64,000 bases of DNA, from NCBI GenBank assembly GCA_963813375.1, contig CAWEYT010000020.1, forward strand, positions 62,001 through 126,000, given 5' to 3'. Within the stretch, counting starts at the first letter, position 1. Every line of letters starts with the position of its first letter. The stretch is from DASTFY01 sp963813375. Lineage in GTDB: Bacteria > Actinomycetota > Acidimicrobiia > Acidimicrobiales > Ilumatobacteraceae. The position numbers were made by a program, and so were the translations under genes. The notes beneath the pieces are model-generated. The model was not told the origin of the DNA, did not search any database, and worked only from the letters and a program-made list of their open reading frames with translations. This document shows positions 56,503-64,000 of this stretch, one piece after another.

Positions 56503-57198
56503 ATGGCCGACAACGGTGGTGTGCGTCGGGTCCTCGTGGCCGAGGACGACCGCGGGCTGCGGGAGTCGCTCGTGCGCGTGCTGCGGTTCGAGGGCTACGA
56601 CGTCCACGCCGTGCGCGACGGCGCCCTGGCGCTGGAAGCGGTGGCCGAGCAGCTCCCGGACGTCGTCGTGCTGGACGTGATGATGCCCGTCGTGGACGGG
56701 TTGACGGCCTGCCGCCGGCTGCGGGAGCGGTACCGCCACCTGCCGATCCTCATGCTGACCGCGCGCCACGAGGTGGCCGACAGGGTGGCCGGGCTCGACG
56801 CCGGTGCCGATGACTACCTGGTGAAGCCGTTCGCGCTCGACGAGCTCCTCGCCCGGCTGCGCGCGCTGGTGCGCCGAGCGGTGCCCGACGACGACGAGGA
56901 CGTCCTCCAGGTCGGCGACCTCGTGCTCGACGTCCGGCGTCGCTTGGCTCATCGCGGCGACCGCGCCATGGAGCTGACCAAGACCGAGTTCGACCTGCTC
57001 GAGCTCTTCATGCGCAACGCCTCGCTCGTGCTCGAGCGCGAGACGATCTACGACCGCATCTGGGGCTACGACTTCGAGACGGGCTCGCGCTCGCTGGACG
57101 TCTACGTCGGCTACCTCCGACGCAAGACCGAGGAGGACGGTGAACCGCGTCTGCTCCACACCGTGCGCGGCATCGGCTACGTCCTCAGGGTGCCGTGA
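56503..57198 (+). CDS. OmpR-family response regulator (MprA-like)
   Basis: 231 residues. The receiver has acidic VLVAEDD, phospho-Asp in VVVLDVMMPVVDG, conserved Thr in ILMLTARHEV and Lys in YLVKPFALDELLARL. A winged-helix effector follows with ELTKTEFDLLELFMRN, IYDRIWGYDFETGSRSLDVYVGYLRRK and LLHTVRGIGYVLR. Paired with the sensor kinase by a 4-nt GTGA overlap. Closest in kind to MprA/TcrA-type regulators of actinobacteria, which respond to envelope stress; the divergent secreted gene is a possible target. Confidence 0.95.
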   Translation: MADNGGVRRVLVAEDDRGLRESLVRVLRFEGYDVHAVRDGALALEAVAEQLPDVVVLDVMMPVVDGLTACRRLRERYRHLPILMLTARHEVADRVAGLDAGADDYLVKPFALDELLARLRALVRRAVPDDDEDVLQVGDLVLDVRRRLAHRGDRAMELTKTEFDLLELFMRNASLVLERETIYDRIWGYDFETGSRSLDVYVGYLRRKTEEDGEPRLLHTVRGIGYVLRVP

Positions 57199-58629
57199 GC
57201 CTGCGCTGGCGCATCGCGCTCGGCCTCGCCGCGGTGGCCGCGCTGGTCGGCGCGCTGGCCGCCGCCGGCGCCTACGTCACGACGGCCCGGCAGCTGCGGG
57301 ACAGCGTGGACGAGACGCTCTTGGCCCGGGCGAGGGCGCTCGACGCCATCGGACGTCGGGACGGTGAGCGCGGCCCGCCCGTGGCCGATCGCTTCGTCCG
57401 ATGCCCCTCCGCCGGCGCGGTCCAACCGGCGGCGGCCGCTCAGCTCGTCCTCTACGACGGCCGCGTCCTGTCCTGCATCGAGGGCGGGCCGACGCTGCCG
57501 GTCGACGAGCGAGGACCTGGCGGTCGCCGCCGACGGCGACACGGGCTACGTGCTGCGGTCCGTGTCGGATGACGGCATGTCCTATCGCCAGCTCACGATC
57601 CCGTGGCGCGAGGGAGTCGCTCTTCAGATCGCCCGCGACCTGTCCGAGCAGGAGGAAACGCTCGACCGGCTCCGGCTGCGGCTGGCCGTGCTCACGCTGG
57701 CCGGTGTGGCGGTGGCCGCCGTCCTGGGCTGGGTGCTGGCCGGGCGGATCGTGCGGCCCGTGCGGCGGCTGCGCGACGCGGCGGAGGGCATCGCAGCCAC
57801 GAACGACCTGAGCACGCCCCTGCCCACCGACGGGCCCGGCGAGGTCGGCAGCCTGGCCCGCAGCCTGAGCACGATGGTCGGCGCGCTGGCGACGTCCCGC
57901 GCGCAGCAGCAGCGCCTGGTGGAAGACGCCAGCCACGAGCTGCGGACGCCGCTGACCACCCTGCGGACGAACGTCGAGCTGTTGCGACGGGCGCCGGACC
58001 TGCCGGAAGCCGAGCGGGCCGTGGTGTTGCGGGCCATCGACGTCGAGAGCCGCGAGCTGACGAACCTCGCCAACGAGCTCGTCGAGATGGCCACCGACCG
58101 GGCCTCGACCGATGAGGTGCCCGAGGCCGTGGACCTGGGCGAGCTGGCCGAGGCCGTTGCCGCCCGGGCCAGCCGTCGGACCGGCCGCACGGTGCGGGTC
58201 ACGCAGACGGGCTCGACCACATTGACCGCACGCCCCCGGATGCTCGAGCGGGCCATCGGCAACCTGGTCGACAACGCGCTGAAGCACGCCGACCCCGGCA
58301 GTCCTGTCGACGTGGTGGTGGACGGGACGAGCGTCGAGGTGCGGGACCGCGGGCCGGGCATCGATCCGGCGGATCAGTCCCGCGTGTTCGACCGCTTCTA
58401 CCGGGCGACGACCGCCCGGACCGCACCGGGCTCGGGCCTGGGGCTGGCGATCGTGCGTCAGATCGTCGAGCGGCACGGCGGCCAGGTGTGGGCCCGCAAC
58501 CTCGTCGAGGGCCGTGTCGTCGAGGGCCGTGTCGTCGAGGGCAGTGTCGCCGAGGACGGTGGTCGGGTCATCGGGGCCGCCGTCGGCTTCCGGTTGCCAG
58601 CGGCGCCGGCCCCAGAAGCGGGGGGCTGA
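57195..58629 (+). CDS. Sensor histidine kinase (MprB-like), one frameshift
   Basis: About 477 residues. TM1 (LGLAAVAALVGALAAAGAYVTTA), an extracellular sensor of about 120 residues, TM2 (LAVLTLAGVAVAAVLGWVLAG), HAMP, phosphoacceptor LVEDASHELRTPLTTL, N box NLVDNALKHA, then DRGPGID (G1), FDRFYR (F) and GSGLGLAIVRQI (G2). One extra C at about 57510 in the sensor domain. Just after G2 a 15-nt repeat (58504-58548) adds VEGRVVEGRVVEGSV before the final strand. GTG start overlaps the regulator stop. Confidence 0.9.
58504..58548 (+). repeat. 15-nt in-frame triple repeat in the kinase gene
   Basis: GTCGAGGGCCGTGTC is repeated at 58504-58518 and 58519-58533, and with one change at 58534-58548, coding VEGRV units near the C-terminus of the ATPase domain. 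Being a multiple of three it keeps the frame; it could vary in copy number. Confidence 0.85.
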
Positions 58630-58699
58630 GGCCGGCGCCCGCACGGGTCCAGCAGAACCAATGCTTGCATCCTCAACAGAGGTGGCGTTCAATCGGCCG

Positions 58700-59269
58700 A
58701 TGGACCTGCCGTCCGGCAGCACCATGGAGACTGGCCGCGCCAACGCGGCCCTGCTGTGGGCGGTGCTCTCGGGTGCCGCTGTCGCGCTGGCGCTCGGCGT
58801 CTACGGGCGCGAGCACGAGCCGGCCGGCGAGGCGCTGTTCACGCTCTGGTTCAGCGGCACGCTGAACATGAAGGCCTGGCTGGGCACGGTGGCGCTGCTG
58901 CTGGGCATCGTCCAGGTGATCCTCGCGGCCAGGATGTACGGCAAGCTCGGGCACTCACCGGCGCCGTCCTGGGTCGGTCCCACGCACCGGCTGTGCGGCA
59001 CGCTCGCCCTGCTCGTCACCCTCCCGGTGGCCTACCACTGCCTGTGGTCGCTCGGCTTCCAGACCGACAGCACCCGGCGCTACGTCCACTCGGTGATGGG
59101 ATGCGTGTTCTACGGCGCGTTCACGACCAAGGTGCTGTGCGTCCGTTCGGCCCGGCTCCCCGGCTGGGCGCTCCCGGCCGTGGGCGGTGTGCTCTTCGCC
59201 TCCCTCGTCGTGCTGTGGCTGACGAGCTCGCTCTGGTTCTTCGACAACGTCGGCTTCCCGAGCTTCTGA
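58700..59269 (+). CDS. DUF6529-like small membrane protein
   Basis: About 189 residues from ATG 58700 (58661 and 58724 are alternatives). Four to five membrane helices: LLWAVLSGAAVALALGVYG, MKAWLGTVALLLGIVQVILAA, HRLCGTLALLVTLPVAYHCLWSLGF, GCVFYGAFTTKVLCVRSARLPG and LFASLVVLWLTSSLWFF. His residues HRLCG and YHCLW, FQTDSTRRYVHS and the following cytochrome c gene suggest a heme or electron-transfer context. Family of unknown function seen in actinobacteria next to c-type cytochromes; pairing here is 9 bp apart. Confidence 0.7.
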   Translation: MDLPSGSTMETGRANAALLWAVLSGAAVALALGVYGREHEPAGEALFTLWFSGTLNMKAWLGTVALLLGIVQVILAARMYGKLGHSPAPSWVGPTHRLCGTLALLVTLPVAYHCLWSLGFQTDSTRRYVHSVMGCVFYGAFTTKVLCVRSARLPGWALPAVGGVLFASLVVLWLTSSLWFFDNVGFPSF

Positions 59270-59278
59270 GGGCCGGCC

Positions 59279-59635
59279 GTGCTGGATCGCGTCGTGCACG
59301 TCGTTCAGGTGATCACCGCGGTGGTAATCGCCGCCTTCGTGATCCTGCTGTTCGTCAACGAGCCGGCTCAGCCCGCGCCCGTCCCGGCAGCCGGCAGCCA
59401 GGACGAGGGCGCCACGCTGTACTCGACGAGGTGCGCGTCCTGCCACGGCGAGGACGGCGGCGGCAGCTTCGGACCCGCGCTCGGCGCCGGTGTGGCCGTC
59501 GGCCGCTTTCCGGATCCGGCGGACCAGGTCGCGGTGGTCACCCAGGGTCGGGGGTCGATGCCGGGCTTCGTGGAGAGCCTGAGCGCCGAGCAGATCGCCG
59601 CCGTCGTGGAGTACACACGCACCGGCCTCGGCTGA
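59279..59635 (+). CDS. Membrane-anchored c-type cytochrome
   Basis: 118 residues. An uncleaved or lipid-free N-terminal helix (VIQVITAVVIAAFVILLFV region), short Pro/Ala linker, then a class-I cytochrome c domain with heme motif CASCHGEDGG and axial Met in GRGSMPGFVESLS; the C-terminal helix IAAVVEYTRTGLG is standard. Transfers electrons outside the membrane, perhaps from or to the DUF6529-like protein encoded just upstream. GTG start 59279. Confidence 0.9.
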   Translation: MLDRVVHVVQVITAVVIAAFVILLFVNEPAQPAPVPAAGSQDEGATLYSTRCASCHGEDGGGSFGPALGAGVAVGRFPDPADQVAVVTQGRGSMPGFVESLSAEQIAAVVEYTRTGLG

Positions 59636-59734
59636 CGGCCGGCTCCCGCGCTCGCCGGATCAGACGCTCGAGAGAAGCCCGGCGCGGCCTCCGGATCGCC
59701 TCACCGGTGAGGGAGATCGGCTAGCAAGGTGGGG

Positions 59735-60958
59735 ATGTCGGACGCCGCGGCCCCGGCCGCTCCGGCCCCCTCCTCGAGGTGGTGGCGCAACAAGGCGGCC
59801 CGCAACGCCCTGAAGGTCGTCGCGATCTTCTTCGTCTTCTACTTCTTCATCCTGCCGCTGATCCCGGGCTTCCGGCGGGCGCTCGACGACCTGCAGAAGG
59901 TCAACCCGGCCCTCCTCCTGCTCGGTTTCTCGTTCCAGCTCTGCGCCCTCGCCAGCTACTCGATGCTCACCCGTGCCGCGCTGCCGAGGCATCGGGTGTC
60001 GGTCGGCCGCATGTTCCGCATCCAGCTCTCGACGAGGGCCCTGGCCAGCGTGGTCCCCGGTGGGAGCGCGGCCGGGTCGGCGCTCGGCTACCGCCTCCTG
60101 ACCCTCTCCGGGGTGGACGGTCCCGACGCCGGCTTCGCCCTCGCCACGGCGGGCCTGGCGTCCGCGGTGGTGCTCAACATCATCTTCTGGACCGGGCTCC
60201 TGGTGTCGATCCCGCTGCGCGGCGTCAACCCGTTCTACGGGACGGCCGCCATCATCGGCATCGTCGTCGTCATCCTCATGCTGGTGCTCGTCATCGGGCT
60301 CCTGAAGGGGCAGGCGCGGGCCGAGCGGATCCTGCGCTCGCTGGCCCGCCGGTTCCACTTCGACGAGGACCGGGCGGCGAAAGTCGTCCGGCAGATCGCC
60401 GGCCGCCTGCGGGAGCTGGTCTCGGATCCCAAGCTGCTCAGCTCGGTCATCGGGTGGGCCTCGGCCAACTGGTTGTTCGACGCCGCGTCCTTGTGGGTGT
60501 TCCTGCGCGCCTTCGGCGGGAGCGTGCCGCTCGACGGGCTGATCGTCTCCTTCGGCCTGGCCAACATCTTCGCCAGCGTGCCCATCACTCCCGGGGGCCT
60601 CGGCATCGTCGAGGGCATCTACATCCCGACCCTGGTGGGCTTCGGGCTGAGCCGCAGCGTCGCCATCCTCGGCGTCATCTCCTACCGGGTGGCCCAGTAC
60701 TGGCTGCCCATCCTCCTCGGCGGCCTGGCCTACCTCAGCCTGCGGGTCGGGCCGTGGTCGATCGTCCGGCGAGACCGGCTCGAGCGCTTCCGGGTGCTGG
60801 CCAAGGAGGAGACCGAGGTCTTCGAGAGCGGGCTGGAGTGGGCTGAGCGGTACGGACACCGCCCGACCGATCCGACGCTCCCGCTGGATCGGGACGGCGA
60901 CGGCGGCGACAGCGACCGGGACGGGACCTCGCAGGACGATCTAGCGTCGCCGGGATGA
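59735..60958 (+). CDS. Lysylphosphatidylglycerol synthase-TM/UPF0104 flippase-like membrane protein
   Basis: 407 residues from ATG 59735 (GTG 59729 also in frame). Eight or so membrane helices (VVAIFFVFYFFILPLIPGF, ALLLLGFSFQLCALASYSML, AIIGIVVVILMLVLVIGLL, and others), with LASVVPGGSAAGSALGYRLL, WLFDAASLWVFLRAFGG and FASVPITPGGLGIVEG which are signature stretches of the LPG_synthase_TM/YbhN group. It lacks the aminoacyltransferase domain, so it is a lipid-flippase-like protein rather than MprF. Acidic tail DRDGDGGDSDRDG. Stop overlaps the MaoC start. Confidence 0.86.
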   Translation: MSDAAAPAAPAPSSRWWRNKAARNALKVVAIFFVFYFFILPLIPGFRRALDDLQKVNPALLLLGFSFQLCALASYSMLTRAALPRHRVSVGRMFRIQLSTRALASVVPGGSAAGSALGYRLLTLSGVDGPDAGFALATAGLASAVVLNIIFWTGLLVSIPLRGVNPFYGTAAIIGIVVVILMLVLVIGLLKGQARAERILRSLARRFHFDEDRAAKVVRQIAGRLRELVSDPKLLSSVIGWASANWLFDAASLWVFLRAFGGSVPLDGLIVSFGLANIFASVPITPGGLGIVEGIYIPTLVGFGLSRSVAILGVISYRVAQYWLPILLGGLAYLSLRVGPWSIVRRDRLERFRVLAKEETEVFESGLEWAERYGHRPTDPTLPLDRDGDGGDSDRDGTSQDDLASPG

Positions 60959-61470
60959 CCGTTCACGAGCGCCCGTTCGGCCGGTACCTCGAGGACTTCG
61001 CCGTCGGCGACGTGTACCGCCACTGGCCGGGCAAGACCATCACCGAAGCCGACGACCACCTGTTCTGCATGATCACGATGAACCACCATCCGCTGCACAC
61101 CAACGCGTGGTTCGCGGAGCACGAGACCGTGCACGGCCGGAACGTCGTGGTCGGCAACCTGGTCTACTCGTTGGTGCTGGGCATGAGCGTGCCCGACGTG
61201 AGCGGCGCGGCGATCGCCAACCTCGAGGTGGAGACGTTGCAGCACAAGCACCCCACCTTCCACGGCGACACGATCTACGCCGAGACGAAGGTGGTGGACG
61301 TCCAGCCGTCGCGCTCCCGGGACGATCGGGGGATCGTGACCGTCGAGACCAAGGGCTTCAACCAGGACGGTCAGGAGGTGTGCTTCTTCCGTCGCAAGGT
61401 GATGATGTGGAAGGCCGCGCACGCGCCGGCGCGGCGGCGCCCGTACGACGGGCAGGACGTCTGGGCCTGA
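60955..61470 (+). CDS. MaoC-like (R)-specific hydratase
   Basis: 171 residues of the hot-dog fold. FGRYLEDFAVGDVYRHWPGKTITEADDHLFCMITMNHHPLHTN contains the catalytic D/H region typical of mesaconyl-CoA-type hydratases, then VVGNLVYSLVLGMSV, LEVETLQHKHPTFHGDTIYAETKV. It hydrates an enoyl- or mesaconyl-CoA. Overlaps the flippase-like gene by 4 nt (ATGA) and its TGA stop lies at the MutY start. Start ATG 60955. Confidence 0.9.
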   Translation: MTVHERPFGRYLEDFAVGDVYRHWPGKTITEADDHLFCMITMNHHPLHTNAWFAEHETVHGRNVVVGNLVYSLVLGMSVPDVSGAAIANLEVETLQHKHPTFHGDTIYAETKVVDVQPSRSRDDRGIVTVETKGFNQDGQEVCFFRRKVMMWKAAHAPARRRPYDGQDVWA

Positions 61471-62346
61471 GCTCCCTCTCCACCGCCGACCAGGTCGCGG
61501 CGCTGGCCTGGGGGGAGCAGGTGCGGCGCGACCTGCCGTGGCGGCGGACGCGCGACCCGTGGGCCGTGCTCGTGTCGGAGACCATGCTGCAGCAGACCCA
61601 GGTGGCCCGGGTCGTCCCCCGGTTCCTCGGCTTCATCGACCGCTTCCCGACCGCCCAGGCCTGCGCGGACGTCCAGGCCGGTGAGGTCCTGCGCTGGTGG
61701 AGCGGGCTCGGCTACAACAGCCGAGCGCTCCGCCTGCACGCGGCGGCGCGGGTTGTGGCGGGCGAGCTCGGTGGGCGGTTCCCCTCGACGCTGGCTGGGC
61801 TGCGGCGACTGCCGGGAGTCGGTCCGTACACCGCCCGGGCCGTGCTGGCCTTCGCGTTCGAGACCGATGCCGCCGTGGTCGACACCAACATCGCCCGCAC
61901 GACTGGCCCGGTGGCACGGCCGCCCCCTCCGCCCGGCCGAGGTCCAGGAGCGGGCCGACGCCACGCTGCCCGCCGGCCGGGCCTGGGCATGGAACCAGTC
62001 GCTCCTCGATCTGGGCGCCACGCTGTGCACGGCCCGGCGTCCGAGCTGCGAATCGTGCCCGCTGGCGCCCAGCTGCTCCTGGTGGCAGGCCGGGCGTCCG
62101 GCCCCCGACCCCGCGGTGGGATCGGCCCACACCGGCAGCCGCCAGAGCACGTTCGAGGGCTCCGACCGCCAGGGTCGTGGCCGTCTCGTGCGTGCTCTCA
62201 CCGAGCGCGGGGCGGGGGTGGAGCGGGCCGGTCTGGCCTGCGTGATGGGATGGCCCGACGACCCGGCGCGCGCAGAGCGGGTCGCGTCGACGCTCGTGCG
62301 TGACGGGCTGGCGGTGCGCGACGGCGCCGTCTACCGCCTGCCGTGA
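61467..62346 (+). CDS. mutY: A/G-specific adenine glycosylase, one frameshift, unusual start
   Basis: About 292 residues. RDLPWRRTRDPWAVLVSETMLQQTQVARVVPRF, WWSGLGYNSRALRLHAAA, LRRLPGVGPYTARAVLAFAF and the catalytic Asp region AVVDTNIAR fit MutY; the 4Fe-4S loop is C-x6-C-x2-C-x5-C in CTARRPSCESCPLAPSC. One extra base near 61902 splits DTNIART and LARWHGRPL. No ATG or GTG lies where the protein should start; a CTG at 61467 overlapping the MaoC TGA is the best candidate. The NUDIX-like C-terminal domain of long MutY forms is absent. It removes A mispaired with 8-oxo-G. Confidence 0.87.
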
Positions 62347-62385
62347 CGCGAGCCTCCTGCCGTGCCGCGGACGCAGCTCTCCCTG

Positions 62386-63211
62386 TCAGACCACGGTGGT
62401 CGAGGTGGTGGTCGAGTCAGCGACCGTCGTGGTGGTGGTCGACGTCTGGTCGTCGATGTGGTCGGTGGTCGTGGTGGTCGGCGGGCCGTGCGGTGGTCGG
62501 CGGGCTGGCGGGCTTGGCCGTCGTGGGCGGCGGCACCGGCTTCACGTACCTGTCGAGCTGAGCCTTGATGAACGACGCCACCGCCATCGTGCCGGCCGGT
62601 GTGAGGTGGATGCCGTCACGGCCGAACCACTCGGGGTGTCCCCGGCTGTAGGTGTTCCAGTCGGCCAGGCGCATGGTGGGCTCGTTGAGCGACCACAGGT
62701 AGAGCGCCCCGTTGTGCTGGGAGTACAGGTTGCGGGCGGGGAAGCCGTTGGGCAGCACGTACGGGACGTTCAGCGGGAAGGTCAGCCAGATGACGTGCTT
62801 GACGCCCTGCGCCTTCGTCTCGGCCATGATCTGGCCGACGGCGTCGCCGATGTTGACGTCGTCGTAGCCGGCCATGATCACCACCGCCTCACCGAGGCGG
62901 CCACGGTGGGCCCGCAACACGTCCAACGTGTTGGACGGCGCGTAGCCGAACCGGCCCCGACAGCTCGGAGCGGTCAGCCGGCGGCACGACTCGGCCTGGA
63001 TGTTGACGCTGTACTTCGCGCGCAACACGTTCTGGGACTGCGTGGCCCCTGAGTTGTCGTACCAGACCATCGCGGCCATGGTCGAGTCACCGATCAGCGT
63101 GACGTGGGGGTTTGGGTTGGGGGGGACGCAGGCCGGAGCGGCCGCCAGAACAGCCAGGCTCAGGATCGTCAAGTGCGCCGCCCGTCGTGCCGTCAGGCGC
63201 ATTTGGGGCAT
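62386..63211 (-). CDS. Secreted SGNH-hydrolase-like lipoprotein, one frameshift
   Basis: About 274 residues. Signal with lipobox (LAVLAAAPAC), then SGNH blocks: VTLIGDSTMAAMVW (block I, Ser), VVIMAGYDDVNIGD in place of G-x-N-D, and FGRDGIHLTPAGTMAVASFI (block V, D-x-x-H). The C-terminus is Pro/Thr-rich; with one base removed near 62482 it ends in a Thr-rich tail and stops at 62386. Start ATG 63211 or 63202. GDSL/SGNH esterases act on acyl or acetyl groups of cell-surface polymers; the second gene of this kind follows upstream. Confidence 0.8.
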
Positions 63212-63315
63212 GGTAGACGCCCGTACCCCTCGGTGCCGGAGGCGACACCTGAACAGCGGCCTTCTCGGTGGCCGAGCCCGCGGTTACGACGGAGCGCGGT
63301 CGAGTCCGCGCCCGA

Positions 63316-63949
63316 TCAGCCCAAACGGGCCAGCGATCGGGCCAGGAAGTGGGCGAACGCGAGCTTGCCCTTCGCTGTCAGGTGGACGCCGTCGATGAAC
63401 CACGAGCCCCGGCCGGCGCTGTACGAGCGCCAGTCCAGCACCCTCAGCTCGGACCACCGGAGGGAAGCAGCCATCAGCGCACGGTTCGTGTCCCGGTAGC
63501 CCGAGCGGCGCTCGCTCAGGTTGATCCACGCCACGCGGTCCACGCCCTGGTCCCTCAGCTCCTGCATCACCCGGTCGATGGCCCGCCGCTGCGGCCGGTC
63601 GTTGTAGCCCAGCTCGATGACGACGAGGTCACCGAGGCGACCGCGCTGGGCTCTGATCGTGCTGAGCCCGCTGGGTGGCTTCGTGCCCTCGCCGGGTACC
63701 ACGCAGCTGGCCACCGCGCCCCGGCAGGCGAGTGCATCGATGACGAGCCCCGTGTGCCCGAGTCGCTCCTCGATGGCGGAAGCGGACCAGGCGACGACCG
63801 AGTCGCCGAGCAGGTACGGGCGCGTGCGCGCCGAGGCGGGGGAGGGGAACGCCAGCGCCGCGCCCAGCAGCGCCGAGCGCGGCGGCACCGGCCAGCGCGC
63901 GCGGGCCGCGCCGGAAACGAGGGCGGTGCGTCGGACGAGCGGTGAGCAT
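63316..63949 (-). CDS. Secreted SGNH-hydrolase-like protein, one frameshift
   Basis: About 210 residues. With one base removed near 63874 the protein starts MLTARPTHRPRFRRGPRALA with a clear signal peptide (AALALLGAALAFPSPASA) followed by RTRPYLLGDSVVAWSASA (block I Ser), VVIELGYNDR (Asn/Asp in block III) and GSWFIDGVHLTAKGKLAFAHF (block V Asp/His). Related in layout to the preceding SGNH-like gene, so the two may be paralogues. Start at 63949 on the signal-peptide criterion. Confidence 0.78.
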
Positions 63950-64000
63950 GAGGGGCCTCCGGCGTTTGAAGAACAGCCAGCCCCAACCAGCCCGATCACC

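Overview
The window looks like chromosomal DNA of a high-GC actinobacterium, most likely an Acidimicrobiia-type lineage (inference). The grounds are strong G/C at third codon positions, many GTG starts, 4-nt ATGA/GTGA gene overlaps, and actinobacterial families (TIGR03084, LytR-CpsA-Psr, MprAB-like two-component pair, small lipid-droplet/phasin-like proteins, FadE/thiolase lipid enzymes). I found no rRNA, tRNA, CRISPR array, transposase or phage gene.

Layout. 1-2.8 kb: end of a lipid-degradation operon (acyl-CoA dehydrogenase, DUF35-type zinc-ribbon protein, thiolase). 2.9-7.3 kb: kelch-like lipoprotein, lipoprotein dienelactone hydrolase, TIGR03084 protein, and an XRE regulator flanked by two small phasin-like proteins. 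7.4-15.5 kb (minus strand): a tightly packed run of a membrane TIR-domain protein, homocysteine S-methyltransferase-like protein, SAM methyltransferase, core MetE-type methionine synthase, MTHFR-like protein and amidase. 15.8-17.2 kb: secreted CAP-domain protein and a small protein.

17.2-38.6 kb is the most interesting part: a myo-inositol or inositol-derivative catabolic locus. A divergent LacI regulator with a perfect 16-bp palindromic operator faces a 12-gene plus-strand operon: IolE-like dehydratase, sugar ABC transporter (binding protein, permease, ATPase), IolC, DKGP-type aldolase, IolB, 2-hydroxyacid dehydrogenase, Gfo/Idh dehydrogenase, IolD, SDR and IolG. Two more Gfo/Idh proteins flank the regulator. 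A convergent minus-strand operon carries a desaturase-type di-iron protein, a Rieske ferredoxin, an FAD ferredoxin reductase and a PanB-like protein. The first three match the rhizobial rhizopine demethylation set MocD/MocE/MocF, so the locus may take up an O-methylated inositol or inosamine, demethylate it and pass the ring into the Iol pathway.

38.7-64 kb is mixed housekeeping and envelope functions: PD40-like lipoprotein, PhzF, HD-domain protein, FtsX-type permease, DHFR-like reductase, hydrolase, SNF2 helicase, DUF1330, class V aminotransferase, double GNAT, amidohydrolase, LytR-CpsA-Psr protein, two-component system, DUF6529 plus cytochrome c, flippase-like membrane protein, MaoC, MutY and two SGNH-like secreted proteins.

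A striking overall property is that more than 20 otherwise well-conserved genes are broken by single-base frame changes. I placed about 37 that act as a net +1 (one extra base) and only about 4 that act as -1, the latter mostly in G or C runs. Ten fall in one 1.06-kb binding-protein gene. Sequencing or assembly error is the likeliest cause, but the one-sided sign and the clustering deserve a check. Products below are described after correcting these shifts by hand; every correction is an inference.
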